A DNA stretch of 64,000 nucleotides from Staphylococcus argensis (GTDB taxonomy: Bacteria > Bacillota > Bacilli > Staphylococcales > Staphylococcaceae), in the NCBI RefSeq assembly GCF_002902305.1, contig NZ_PPPX01000011.1:70333-134332 (forward strand), in the 5' to 3' direction. The position numbers were made by a program, and so were the translations under genes. Positions 17,124 through 25,317 of this stretch are shown in pieces. The first letter of the stretch is position 1, and each line of letters starts with the position of its first letter. The notes beneath the pieces were generated by a model, which saw only the letters and a list, made by a program, of their open reading frames with translations, was not told the origin of the DNA and did no database searches.

Positions 17124-18176
17124 CTATTTATCCTCAAAATATTTATCTACTATAGGCTTTACCCGTTTAGCGAAAAGTTTAATACTTCGTAGCGTACGCT
17201 CATGTGGTATCGAACCTACTGGTGTGTGCAACATAAAGCGTGAAAGTCCTAGTGTTTCTACTGTCTCAATAATCTTCTTAGCTACAGTTTCAGGACTTCC
17301 TACGTAAAGGGCACCACGTGGTCCCATTTCGCGATGATAGGCATTTAAGTCATATGCTGGCCATCCACGCTCTTTCGCAAGTTGATCGTGACTCACTTTG
17401 ACCGCATGATAGAACTCACGCTCAGCTTCTTCATCTGTTTCGGCTACATAGCCCCATGAGTGTGTTGCCACTGCGAGCTTATTTGGATCATGACCATTAG
17501 ATCTTGCAATCGCACGGTACATTTCAACGTTACGGGCAAAGCGTTTAGGATCACCACCAATTATAGCATACGTGATGGGTAAACCGAGTGCACCTGCTCG
17601 TAATGATGATTCTGGCGTTCCACCTGTCGCAATCCAAATCGGAAGTGATGTTTGTTCAGCTCGAGGGTAAACTGCTCTTCCGTCTATAGATGGCGTCAAA
17701 CGCCCTTGCCAGTGCACAACTTCATGTTGATTGATGCGCAGTAAGAGCTCTAGCTTTTCCTCAAAAAGCGCCTCATAATCATTGAGTTGATAACCAAATA
17801 ATGGGAAAGATTCGATAAACGAACCTCGACCCACCATGATTTCTGCTCGCTCATTAGATAAGGCATCAAGCGTTGCAAAGCGCTGATAGACACGCACAGG
17901 ATCATCTGACGACAATACTGTCACTGCACTCGATAATTTGATATGTTCTGTCGTTCTTGCTGCTGCTGCGAGTACAGAGACTGGATCTGAGACAGCGTAA
18001 TCTTGACGATGATGCTCGCCTAAGCCATAAATATCTAAACCATATTGATCTGCTGTTTCAATTTCTTCTACTATATTACGAATACGTTCAGCTTTACTAA
18101 TAGCTGGTTGAGGGCCTGACTCTGATTGTATTGCCGTGTTATCAGCAAAGGAAGTTAACCCTAGCTCAATTTTCAT
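17124..18176 (-). CDS. Luciferase-like (LLM) flavin-dependent oxidoreductase
   Basis: About 350 residues of the bacterial-luciferase-like monooxygenase superfamily, the group with MKIELGLTSFAD at the start and YGLDIYGLGEHHRQDYAVSDP, in which GLGEHH is the hallmark. VMVGRGSF-like IMVGRGSFIESFPLFGY and the C-terminal VGSPETVAKKIIE (a phosphate-binding strand-helix) also fit. Such enzymes use FMNH2 or F420; staphylococci lack F420, so FMN is expected. Start 18176 sits eight bases from GGAAG. Substrate unknown. Cotranscribed with the DoxX-like gene. Confidence 0.82.
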   Translation of the reverse strand: MKIELGLTSFADNTAIQSESGPQPAISKAERIRNIVEEIETADQYGLDIYGLGEHHRQDYAVSDPVSVLAAAARTTEHIKLSSAVTVLSSDDPVRVYQRFATLDALSNERAEIMVGRGSFIESFPLFGYQLNDYEALFEEKLELLLRINQHEVVHWQGRLTPSIDGRAVYPRAEQTSLPIWIATGGTPESSLRAGALGLPITYAIIGGDPKRFARNVEMYRAIARSNGHDPNKLAVATHSWGYVAETDEEAEREFYHAVKVSHDQLAKERGWPAYDLNAYHREMGPRGALYVGSPETVAKKIIETVETLGLSRFMLHTPVGSIPHERTLRSIKLFAKRVKPIVDKYFEDK

Positions 18177-18185
18177 ACTTATCAC

Positions 18186-18499
18186 TTCCGTTTTTATACT
18201 CGGTATAACTTTTATACTTTAAATATATAGCTTTCTATTTCTAAAGTCAATATTGAAAGCTCAGCAGACATTCATTTTTTTAATCATACCTCTTACATAT
18301 CAATGAACTTTAACTTTACAATGTCTACCCCACCACTCTGTGTCCTGCAATATAAATATTCAGTTTTATTACAAATCTGTAATATTACGAAATACCTTGC
18401 TTCAAAGAGAAGTCTCATAAGTGCTTTAGCTATCGCATTTCATTAGATAAAAATATTAATGAATTGACATTGTCTTTAAAAATAAATTGTTAGCGCTAA
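18186..18499. other. Spacer upstream of ssaA, first part
   Basis: Non-coding A/T-rich stretch between divergent genes; it should hold the LLM-oxidoreductase promoter on the minus strand. Nothing else recognised. Confidence 0.4.
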
Positions 18500-18516
18500 A
18501 TTACAAATCGTTAACA
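18500..18516. promoter_or_regulatory. WalR-box candidate upstream of ssaA
   Basis: ATTACA-AATCG-TTAACA fits the reverse form of the known WalR (YycF) consensus TGTWAH-N5-TGTWAH at every position. It lies 172 bp before ssaA, whose S. aureus orthologue is a known WalKR target. Confidence 0.65.
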
Positions 18517-18687
18517 AACCACACAAACGCAATATTTTCTGGTAGAGTAGAACGCGTCAAAAAACTTTCACTTTGCAACTAAGTACAAATGAATTTATCG
18601 TCTGGGTTCTCGATCTTTTCAAGACGAAGTCGGTAGTTCAACTTTATATAACAATACTTATTGGAATATTAGGAGGATATTTTTACA

Positions 18688-19458
18688 ATGAAAAAAATCG
18701 CTACAGCTACAATCGCTACTGCAGGAATTGCTACATTTGCATTCGCACATAACGATGCGCATGCTGCCGAGGATCATCAAGGAGGATATAATCCTAACGA
18801 CCCAACATCTTACGAGTACACATATTGGATAGATGCTCAAGGCAACTACCACTACACTTGGAAAGGTAATTGGAATCCAAATCAAGTAGAAGGTCAACAA
18901 TCTTACGGAAACTTCGCTAACTACGGTTACGCTAACAATAACTATGCAGGCTATGCTGCTAACAATAATTCAAGTTATGGTCATTACAGCAACTACAGTG
19001 CGCCATCTTACACAAGCTACCAAACTGGCGGACGTGGTGCAGCACCAACAACTTCAACTTCTAGCCATAACGTACATGTAACAACTACAGCAGCACCATC
19101 AAGCTCTGCTAACTCTATCGCACGTACTTCTGGCTCATCTGCAAACTACTACACTGCTGGTCAATGTACTTACTACGTGTTTGACCGTGTAGGTGGTAAG
19201 ATCGGTTCAACTTGGGGTAACGCGAACAACTGGGCTAATGCAGCAGCAGCTTCAGGTTACACAGTAAACAACCGCCCATCAGCAGGTGCAATCATGCAAT
19301 CTTCAGCTGGTGCTTACGGTCACGTAGCATACGTTGAAAGTGTGAACAGCAACGGTTCAATCCGTGTATCTGAAATGAACTACGGCCACGGTCCTGGTGT
19401 TGTCACTTCACGTACAATTTCAGCTAGCCAAGCAGCAAGCTACAACTTCATTCACTAA
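18688..19458 (+). CDS. ssaA: Staphylococcal secretory antigen SsaA (CHAP amidase/endopeptidase)
   Basis: Secreted peptidoglycan hydrolase, 256 residues. A Sec signal peptide ends near DAHAA (residues about 1-27). Then comes an N-terminal Tyr/Asn/Ser-rich low-complexity region ([16 protein letters not shown], many NNY/NYG units) and a C-terminal CHAP domain from about residue 150. The catalytic Cys is in [11 protein letters not shown] and the His in [11 protein letters not shown], with EMNYGHGPG completing the site. Strong AGGAGG ribosome site. Single gene with a terminator and a WalR-box candidate upstream, consistent with control by wall-turnover signalling. Confidence 0.94.
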   Translation: MKKIATATIATAGIATFAFAHNDAHAAEDHQGGYNPNDPTSYEYTYWIDAQGNYHYTWKGNWNPNQVEGQQSYGNFANYGYANNNYAGYAANNNSSYGHYSNYSAPSYTSYQTGGRGAAPTTSTSSHNVHVTTTAAPSSSANSIARTSGSSANYYTAGQCTYYVFDRVGGKIGSTWGNANNWANAAAASGYTVNNRPSAGAIMQSSAGAYGHVAYVESVNSNGSIRVSEMNYGHGPGVVTSRTISASQAASYNFIH

Positions 19459-19474
19459 TATAGATATTTCATTT

Positions 19475-19514
19475 AAGCTTTAGCCAATACTTCAGTGTTG
19501 GTTAAAGCTTTTTT
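19475..19514 (+). terminator. Terminator after ssaA
   Basis: AAGCTTTAGCCAA (19475-19487) pairs with TTGGTTAAAGCTT (19498-19510) with one G-U pair, then runs into six T. Confidence 0.88.
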
Positions 19515-19581
19515 GTATTGATTTGATTATAAAATTATCGTGATGTACTAAGTTGAAATAATACTATTGAGAAGTAAGTAG

Positions 19582-19653
19582 TATAATCTATTTGATAAAG
19601 TTTAATAGTAGGAATATGAGAGCGTAATAATCATCATGAGTAGAAATGATGAT
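19582..19653 (+). other. Possible promoter and hairpin in the ssaA-nhaC spacer
   Basis: A TATAAT (19582-19587) without a convincing -35 is followed by a hairpin ATCATCAT/ATGATGAT (19630-19637 with 19646-19653). No open frame follows. It could begin a + strand RNA that runs into the structured element at 19746. Confidence 0.3.
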
Positions 19654-19745
19654 CTTAGAAATATAAAAGGAAGCTATGGAAGAAAAAATGAATTGAAAGC
19701 GTTAATTCCCTTTTGAAAGTACTTCTAATTCATTTGTTTTCAAAG

Positions 19746-19853
19746 ACAACCTGACACGCTCGAGGGATACAGGCTACAGTGAAAATCCATTAATGGAGCT
19801 CGTTGAGCGACATTAATTAGTTGAACGTAGCCCCCTGAGCAAGGAATGGTTGT
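19746..19853 (+). repeat. Structured intergenic element, copy A
   Basis: Four nested helices: ACAACC/GGTTGT (19746-19751 with 19848-19853), GCTC-g-AGGG/CCCTGAGC with a bulged G, GGCTAC/GTAGCC, and ATTAATG/CATTAAT around a 15-nt loop. Unpaired AGTGAAAATCC and TAGTTGAA are shared with copy B at 48255-48376, where the helices are kept with different bases. It resembles, from memory, a class of large intergenic palindromic repeats seen in Bacilli. Function unknown. Confidence 0.75.
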
Positions 19854-19983
19854 AATATGAAAACAAAGCATTATAAAATATAGTATGTATAAAAGAATAT
19901 ACTTTTAGCAAATGACAATAGGCATAGACCTTGTACCTCTCTAGTTGGCTAAAATAACGTAATTCAATTAAATTTTCTCCTAC

Positions 19984-20146
19984 ACAAAAAAACAGTTTTG
20001 CATTGCAAAATCGCTACAAAAACACAATACAAAACTGTCTTCAAATAGATAATAGAAGGATATTTAATTATTATCTACATGACGCGAGATGACTTGCTCT
20101 CCGTTATAGTAATACCACTACTTATATTACTATGTATCGTCATCTC
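19984..20146 (-). ncRNA. Candidate small RNA with nested hairpin and terminator
   Basis: On the minus strand, a nested hairpin GAGATGAC/GTCATCTC (8 bp) enclosing ATAGTAATA/TATTACTAT (9 bp) at 20086-20146 is followed by ACAGTTTTG/CAAAACTGT (20030-20038 with 19992-20000) and eight T. The nhaC gene upstream already has its own terminator at 20296-20332, so a separate short transcript is implied. A TATAGT-like -10 lies near 20155 but no good -35 was found. A 22-codon frame overlaps the hairpin; coding is doubtful. Confidence 0.45.
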
Positions 20147-20295
20147 AACGTCTCTACTATACTTTATCCTATTACTACTATTTTAAACTTAAATACTGCA
20201 AATCTATTTAATTTTTTATAGAACCTACTCACCAGTCACTCACGTTGTTAATTATCCTTATTTCAACTCAGATTTCTGTCTATATTCAATAAAAA

Positions 20296-20332
20296 GGGAT
20301 GAAGTGAACTGCCCTCGCTTTCACTTCATCCC
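20296..20332. terminator. Terminator after nhaC
   Basis: GGGATGAAGTGAA (20296-20308) and TTCACTTCATCCC (20320-20332) pair perfectly. The minus-strand exit is TTTTTATTG; the + exit is also T-rich. Confidence 0.85.
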
Positions 20333-20352
20333 CTTATTTTAATTTCATACGT

Positions 20353-21771
20353 TTAAGCTTCAGAACCTTGCGAAGTCTTGTCTTGTTGTTTCACTTTCTT
20401 GATACCTATACCTGTAAAGCCATAAATTAGTGCGAAGACGATACAGAGGTAACATGGCACCGTCCAAATAAAGAATTGGTCGAAGGAAACGCCAAGTTGT
20501 TTCGTATAATAAATACCTGACGTACCCCAAGGTATTAATGGAATAATCATCGTACCCGAATCCTCAAGTGTACGTGATAGGTTCGTACGATCAAGATTCA
20601 TTTTATTATACATATCCATCATTAAGACACCGACCATGATGATCACGACGGAAGCCACACCTGCTGCAAGTACCATCATCAAACCGCCAATAACGGTCGC
20701 TAAGATGAGCTGACCAACTGAGTGGATATTGCTAGAGATCTTGTTCAGAATCACATCGAGACAGCCTGAACGTTCTACGATACCTGCGAAAGCATAACCA
20801 CAGAAGATCGTCACAATAATCTCAGTCATACTCATCATACCGCCCTGTTCAATCAAGGTCGCAACTTTACCTGTCACATGGTCGTTACTGCTCACCATGC
20901 CTTTGGTAAAACCATCAAAAGTTGCCTTAAAGCCATCAACAATGTTAAAGCCATTGTTCGCCCAACCGATGATGATTGCGCTCAAGCTTGAAATAAGCAT
21001 CGCTGGAACGGTATCAAATTTAAGCAATAAGCAAGCGATGATGACGATGACCTGCATCCAAGTAAAGAAATTAATATGATAGATCGTGCTCAGTTCATGT
21101 AACATTTCGTTAATTTGTTTCGATCTCGCACTTCCGCCGAATTGACGACCCGCAAAGAACCAAACGATGAGTCCTACGATAGATGCAGGTACTGTCGTCC
21201 AAACCATTGCTTTAATGTGTGCGAAGATATTAACCTTCGTCACTAAAGCGGCCAAGTTCGTCGTATCGGATAACGGAGACATTTTATCCCCAAAGACCGC
21301 ACCGGCAATAATCGCACCGGCTGCCATACCTTCATGTATACCGAGTTGATGTGCAATTGCCATCAGAGCAATACCGCCAGTGGAGGCTGAGCCCCATGCG
21401 GTACCTGTAGCTACAGAAGTGACTGCACAAATGACGAAAGCGGAAACGAGAAAGTAGTTAGGATTTAAAAATTCTAACCCGTAATAGATCAAAGCAGGAA
21501 CTGTACCTGAATACATCCAACTACCGACGATAATCCCAACGGATAGAATGATAAAGATCGCTGGCATCGCTGTCGCTAACCGCTTCGTAATTCCCTCTTC
21601 TAAATCTTTCCAATTCAGTCCTACGCGTTTCGCAATAAATACTGCGTACGCGGACGATAAGATTAATAATGCTTGAATTGGTATTTCAAATACAACGAAT
21701 CCTACGATGACAATAATCACCATGACGATGATTGTTGATAATGCTTCGAGTAACGTTGGTTGTCGCTTCAT
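20353..21771 (-). CDS. nhaC: NhaC-family Na+/H+ (or substrate) antiporter
   Basis: 472-residue membrane protein of the NhaC family with 11-12 hydrophobic segments. Family motifs GTAWGSASTGGIALMAIA, GAVFGDKMSPLSDTTNLAA and GTSGIYYTKQLGV are present. NhaC-family members include true Na+/H+ exchangers and also sodium-coupled amino-acid or organic-acid exchangers. It lies 15-21 bp downstream of the opine dehydrogenase gene, so it may carry that enzyme's substrate or product. Start 21771 is six bases from GAGGGGG; an ATG two codons upstream sits on that site. Confidence 0.85.
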   Translation of the reverse strand: MKRQPTLLEALSTIIVMVIIVIVGFVVFEIPIQALLILSSAYAVFIAKRVGLNWKDLEEGITKRLATAMPAIFIILSVGIIVGSWMYSGTVPALIYYGLEFLNPNYFLVSAFVICAVTSVATGTAWGSASTGGIALMAIAHQLGIHEGMAAGAIIAGAVFGDKMSPLSDTTNLAALVTKVNIFAHIKAMVWTTVPASIVGLIVWFFAGRQFGGSARSKQINEMLHELSTIYHINFFTWMQVIVIIACLLLKFDTVPAMLISSLSAIIIGWANNGFNIVDGFKATFDGFTKGMVSSNDHVTGKVATLIEQGGMMSMTEIIVTIFCGYAFAGIVERSGCLDVILNKISSNIHSVGQLILATVIGGLMMVLAAGVASVVIIMVGVLMMDMYNKMNLDRTNLSRTLEDSGTMIIPLIPWGTSGIYYTKQLGVSFDQFFIWTVPCYLCIVFALIYGFTGIGIKKVKQQDKTSQGSEA

Positions 21772-21792
21772 ACACATCCCCCTCGTATTGAA

Positions 21793-22863
21793 TTAGTCTA
21801 ATCCGAGTTTCTCAAGTCCTAACTCTTCTACTGTAAGTCCTTCTTCAAAGAAATCCCGTTCAAGAATCGTAGACGCAATGACGATGATCGCATCAATGTT
21901 AGGCGTAGACACCCCTATTTCACGCCCTAAGCTTGACCACAGAACGAGGCCATATGCGATATCTTCAGTTAAGTAACGATTCTTCACTTTATTTGGGCCC
22001 GGAATATGTGAGAAGACCGGACTCGTGTTAAACAAGCGATTCAATGGTTCATCCTCATATTGTCGTTCAAGGTAACCACGTTCAATACGTGCTTCTTTCG
22101 CTGTAGACAATTCGAACCCGAGTTTACGTCCTAATGAGAGACGTTCAAGCTCTACTGCGTGTAGCAAGCGTACAGTATGTTTCGTAATCCCTTCTTCATA
22201 CAATCTAAATTCGTCTGCATAGTCGATACGTCCAACGTTGAGTAATGTCGGCCCTGGGTGCACTTCAGGGTTACCATTTTCAAGATTGGTCTTCATGAGA
22301 CTTTCTTCTTTCACGATGTAAGGATAAATGGTTTTAATTTTATCAAAACTATCACTTAAGTAATCTTTGTCGTATGTTGAAAAATGAACTTTGCGCACGT
22401 TTAATGAAAGATCTACGAGCGCTTTATCGAAGTTCACGCGCGTACCATACGTCAGCGTATTCGCTTCAGCAAACTTTGGCATCGTATCAATATGCATATC
22501 TTCAAGCACGTTGATAAAACGGATTGAACCCATAGCAGCAGCCATATTAAAGAAGATCAGCTGCTCATTTGTTACAAATGGTGCCATCGTATAAGCATAA
22601 TGTTCAATAAATGATGAAGGAATAATCACTTGAACAACTTCAGCTCCTTCAAGTACGTATTCCATGTCATCGCTAATATCAGTGAACTCTACAAACTGTT
22701 CGTCTCCTTCGTTATTAAAGGTAAAGCCCCCTTCTTCAAAGGCTTTATCAAATTTATGTAGCGACTGATTTCGACAATAGAGTCTCACTTGATGTCCTTT
22801 CGTGTACATATCGAGTGCAGCAGTTACCGCACCGTTACCAGAACCTACAATTGCAATCTTCAT
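21793..22863 (-). CDS. NAD/NADP octopine/nopaline dehydrogenase family protein
   Basis: 356 residues. The N-terminal Rossmann domain starts MKIAIVGSGNGAVTAALDM (GxGxxA loop at 7-12) and continues with QVRLYCRN. The C-terminal helical domain carries the opine-dehydrogenase pattern VHPGPTLLNVGRIDYADEFRLYEEG, where the His and neighbouring residues bind the amino-acid/keto-acid pair. Such enzymes reductively join an amino acid with a keto acid, or the reverse. It differs from staphylopine synthase CntM, whose metallophore cluster is absent here. Operon with nhaC. Substrate unknown. Confidence 0.82.
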   Translation of the reverse strand: MKIAIVGSGNGAVTAALDMYTKGHQVRLYCRNQSLHKFDKAFEEGGFTFNNEGDEQFVEFTDISDDMEYVLEGAEVVQVIIPSSFIEHYAYTMAPFVTNEQLIFFNMAAAMGSIRFINVLEDMHIDTMPKFAEANTLTYGTRVNFDKALVDLSLNVRKVHFSTYDKDYLSDSFDKIKTIYPYIVKEESLMKTNLENGNPEVHPGPTLLNVGRIDYADEFRLYEEGITKHTVRLLHAVELERLSLGRKLGFELSTAKEARIERGYLERQYEDEPLNRLFNTSPVFSHIPGPNKVKNRYLTEDIAYGLVLWSSLGREIGVSTPNIDAIIVIASTILERDFFEEGLTVEELGLEKLGLD

Positions 22864-23097
22864 GTGTTATTCCCTTCTTTCTTTGTATATGGCAATAAAA
22901 TATTTCACTATAGGTATTTACCTTTCTGACTTGAAGATTAAACCACCTATCTCGTCTTGTTAGACATATGGGGTATTCTAACAACAACTTCATCTCGACG
23001 TAAGTGCTTTCACAACATTTAACTTTCTAAATAGTTATACATAAATTCAGAGTCTTTTGGTATAGTTATAGTTACTACATCAGAAAGGATGACAACT

Positions 23098-23643
23098 ATG
23101 ACAGAACAACAAGAAACTTCGCTTCAGAACGAGACTTAGAACTTTCGCGCTCAACCCGACATTAAAGAGCGCTTCATAGGGGTAGGTATTTATTTATCAA
23201 TTATTATCTACGGCTATATTACGATGAAGATTTATAATAAACTGACTTATGTAGACACACCTGCATTTGTGTATATAGACTTTTTCCTTAGCATTGTCAT
23301 TAGTTTCATTGTCGCTTTTGTAATTTCGTTAGTGAGTTGGCTCTTTATTCGAAAGCAGTCAACTTTCGTCAATCAAATTGGTAAGGCTTACTTTAATTTC
23401 TGTATTTCGATGATTCTCTGGAACGTAATTATTATTTTAGCTTTAGGGCTAGCATTTTTAGCTATTGGTAAAATAATCGATACTCAGGAATTGGAGCCGA
23501 GTATCCTTTTTATCATATTCTCTGCGCCAGTTTTTGTGTTGCTTCTGGTATTTTTATTCTTGATATTTTCAATTATCGGTGCAGTTATGGCTGGTTTTGG
23601 GAAAGTGTTTCATGTGCCCATGTCTTTTAAAATACTGAAATAA
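23098..23643 (+). pseudogene. DUF4870-like membrane protein gene with in-frame amber codon
   Basis: An ATG at 23098 after GAAAGGATG begins a frame that hits TAG at 23137-23139 (codon 14) and then stays open to 23643. The residues just after the stop (NFRAQPDIKERFIGVGIYL) align with the next gene (DFSVQRPTKSEKFIALVSYL), so the reading frame originally ran through. About 180 codons in all, with three hydrophobic segments and a C-terminal GKVFHVPMSFKILK shared with the neighbour. Either a recent nonsense mutation, or translation from an internal start such as 23224 that would lose the N-terminus. Function of the family unknown. Confidence 0.7.
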
Positions 23644-23680
23644 TATTTGAGGGGCAAAAACCACAGAGAGGAGAACATCT

Positions 23681-24238
23681 ATGGAAAAAGTTCAAAATAA
23701 TAAACAACAAGAAGAATTTGATTTTTCAGTTCAGCGTCCTACTAAAAGCGAGAAGTTCATAGCTCTAGTTTCTTATCTGCCAACTCTTTTAGTCCCTATT
23801 GATTTCTTGATCTTAAATAATCTAATTTACACATTACCTCAACTATATAGCCTTAACGATTGGGTAATATTAGCTATATTTATAACATGGATAGCCTTAC
23901 CTTATATCATATGGATTGTAATTTGGTTCGTTATACGAAAGCGCTCAACCTTTATTAATGAAGTAGGTAAAGCTGCATTTAATTTCGGTTTTTCTTTTTT
24001 ATTTTGGTTAACCATGATAATTTTATCAATTATTGCATTTTATTTGATAACTATTAAAGCTTATCCTTCCGATCTAATCTTGCTAAGTATTTTGGCAATT
24101 GGACTATTCACTTTCATTGTCCTTCCCTTTTTCTTACTGATCATTTTTGGAACAACTATTGCTGGTATAGTCATGACACTTAAAGGAAAGTTTTTCCACG
24201 TTCCGCTTTCCTTCAAGTACTTTAAATACAAAAAATAA
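23681..24238 (+). CDS. DUF4870/Tic20-like membrane protein
   Basis: 185 residues: a polar N-terminus (about 25 residues) then four hydrophobic segments. The pattern is KSEKFIALVSYLPTL, then IRKRSTFINEVGKAAFNFGFSFLFW and a C-terminal GKFFHVPLSFKYFKYKK. The central NEVGKAAFNF is the hallmark of small DUF4870-type proteins. It is a paralogue of the interrupted gene directly upstream (38 bp away, own AGAGAGGAG site). Function unknown. Confidence 0.7.
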   Translation: MEKVQNNKQQEEFDFSVQRPTKSEKFIALVSYLPTLLVPIDFLILNNLIYTLPQLYSLNDWVILAIFITWIALPYIIWIVIWFVIRKRSTFINEVGKAAFNFGFSFLFWLTMIILSIIAFYLITIKAYPSDLILLSILAIGLFTFIVLPFFLLIIFGTTIAGIVMTLKGKFFHVPLSFKYFKYKK

Positions 24239-24265
24239 AATTTCATAAATACGACTTAACTTTTC

Positions 24266-24317
24266 ACTCAATCTTTTACGCGTTTCGCCACCCTTAAACG
24301 CTAAAGATTGAGTTTTT
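24266..24317 (+). terminator. Terminator after the DUF4870-like pair
   Basis: ACTCAATCTTT (24266-24276) pairs with AAAGATTGAGT (24303-24313), enclosing GCGTTT/AAACGC, and is followed by TTTTT. Confidence 0.85.
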
Positions 24318-24396
24318 ACGTTATTCAAAAGGCTTAGATTGTAGTTTCAAGGGAACTTTGAGAGAATAGTGTGGTTGGAAGAAGGAGGTAAATAAG

Positions 24397-24717
24397 ATGC
24401 AATGGTTAAAAGTATTTGTAGCTGGCCTCATCGAAATCATGTGGGTCACTAGTATGAATCATGCACATAATATACCAACTTGGATTGTAACGCTCATATT
24501 AATTGCGTTAAGTTTCTATCTCATACTTTCAGCAAGTCAACACTTGCCTGTCGGTACGGCTTATACCGTCTTTGTCGGCATGGGCGCAGTGGGTACTGTA
24601 CTTGTTGATATCTTCGTTCATGGCGATACCTTAAGTTTCAGTAAGGTTATCCTTCTCATCTTACTCATCGTCGGCATATTAGGCCTTCAAATGACGACAG
24701 AACAGGAGGAATCATAA
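24397..24717 (+). CDS. SMR-family exporter subunit, YkkC-like
   Basis: 106 residues with four transmembrane helices. The conserved membrane Glu is in GLIEIMWV (about residue 13), and LPVGTAYTVFVGMGAVGTVL is the SMR signature. The pattern resembles B. subtilis YkkC, one half of a heterodimeric SMR pump whose relatives export guanidinium. Its stop overlaps the next gene's ATG by one base. A ykkC (guanidine-I) riboswitch is not visible in the short region upstream. Confidence 0.85.
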   Translation: MQWLKVFVAGLIEIMWVTSMNHAHNIPTWIVTLILIALSFYLILSASQHLPVGTAYTVFVGMGAVGTVLVDIFVHGDTLSFSKVILLILLIVGILGLQMTTEQEES

Positions 24718-25031
24718 TGGCTTGGATTTATTTATTGATTGCGGGTGTGTTCGAGATTATCGGTGTGATTATTCTCAACGAAATCAATCGCACTAAGAAA
24801 CAATCCTTAATTATCTTATTAGGTCTGGCCTTTATCTGCAGTTTCCTCATACTCAAGTTATCGATGTATGATATCCCAATGGGTACAGCTTATGCGATTT
24901 GGACCGGTATCGGTACATGTGGCGGTGCGATTATTGGCATGCTCTTTTATAACGAATCACGCAGCGCGAAACGTATTTCCTTTATTGTGTTAATCATCGT
25001 AGCAGTTATAGGTTTAAAGCTCATTAATTAA
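24717..25031 (+). CDS. SMR-family exporter subunit, YkkD-like
   Basis: 104 residues, four helices, conserved Glu in GVFEIIGVI (about residue 13) and MGTAYAIWTGIGTCGGAIIGMLFYNE, closely following the YkkD pattern. Expected to form an antiparallel heterodimer with the upstream subunit. Overlapping genes support equal expression. Substrate (guanidinium, quaternary ammonium or other cation) not resolved. Confidence 0.85.
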   Translation: MAWIYLLIAGVFEIIGVIILNEINRTKKQSLIILLGLAFICSFLILKLSMYDIPMGTAYAIWTGIGTCGGAIIGMLFYNESRSAKRISFIVLIIVAVIGLKLIN

Positions 25032-25317
25032 TGATAAATATATAGTAGAAAGCTTATTTTTTAGACTTTTAAACTACGCATGGTAAAAGTCATTAGTGTA
25101 AACATCTGCTAGAGTCATTTTAAAAAGAGCTAAAGTTAAAATGCATAAGAAAATCAACCCTGCATCACACACGTCGAACTACGAACACCAACTAAATGCA
25201 TTACTATAATTACGCAAAAAAATATATTTCTAAACCAAAAACGCTGTGAAACAATATAGATTTATTTGTTTAATCAACAGGGTTTCGGTATACTTAACGG
25301 TAAAGGAAGTGATTATA

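Noticed and set aside
24320-24396. Guanidine-I (ykkC) riboswitch before the YkkCD-like genes
   Set aside because: Only about 80 nt lie between terminator and start, with none of the conserved motifs.
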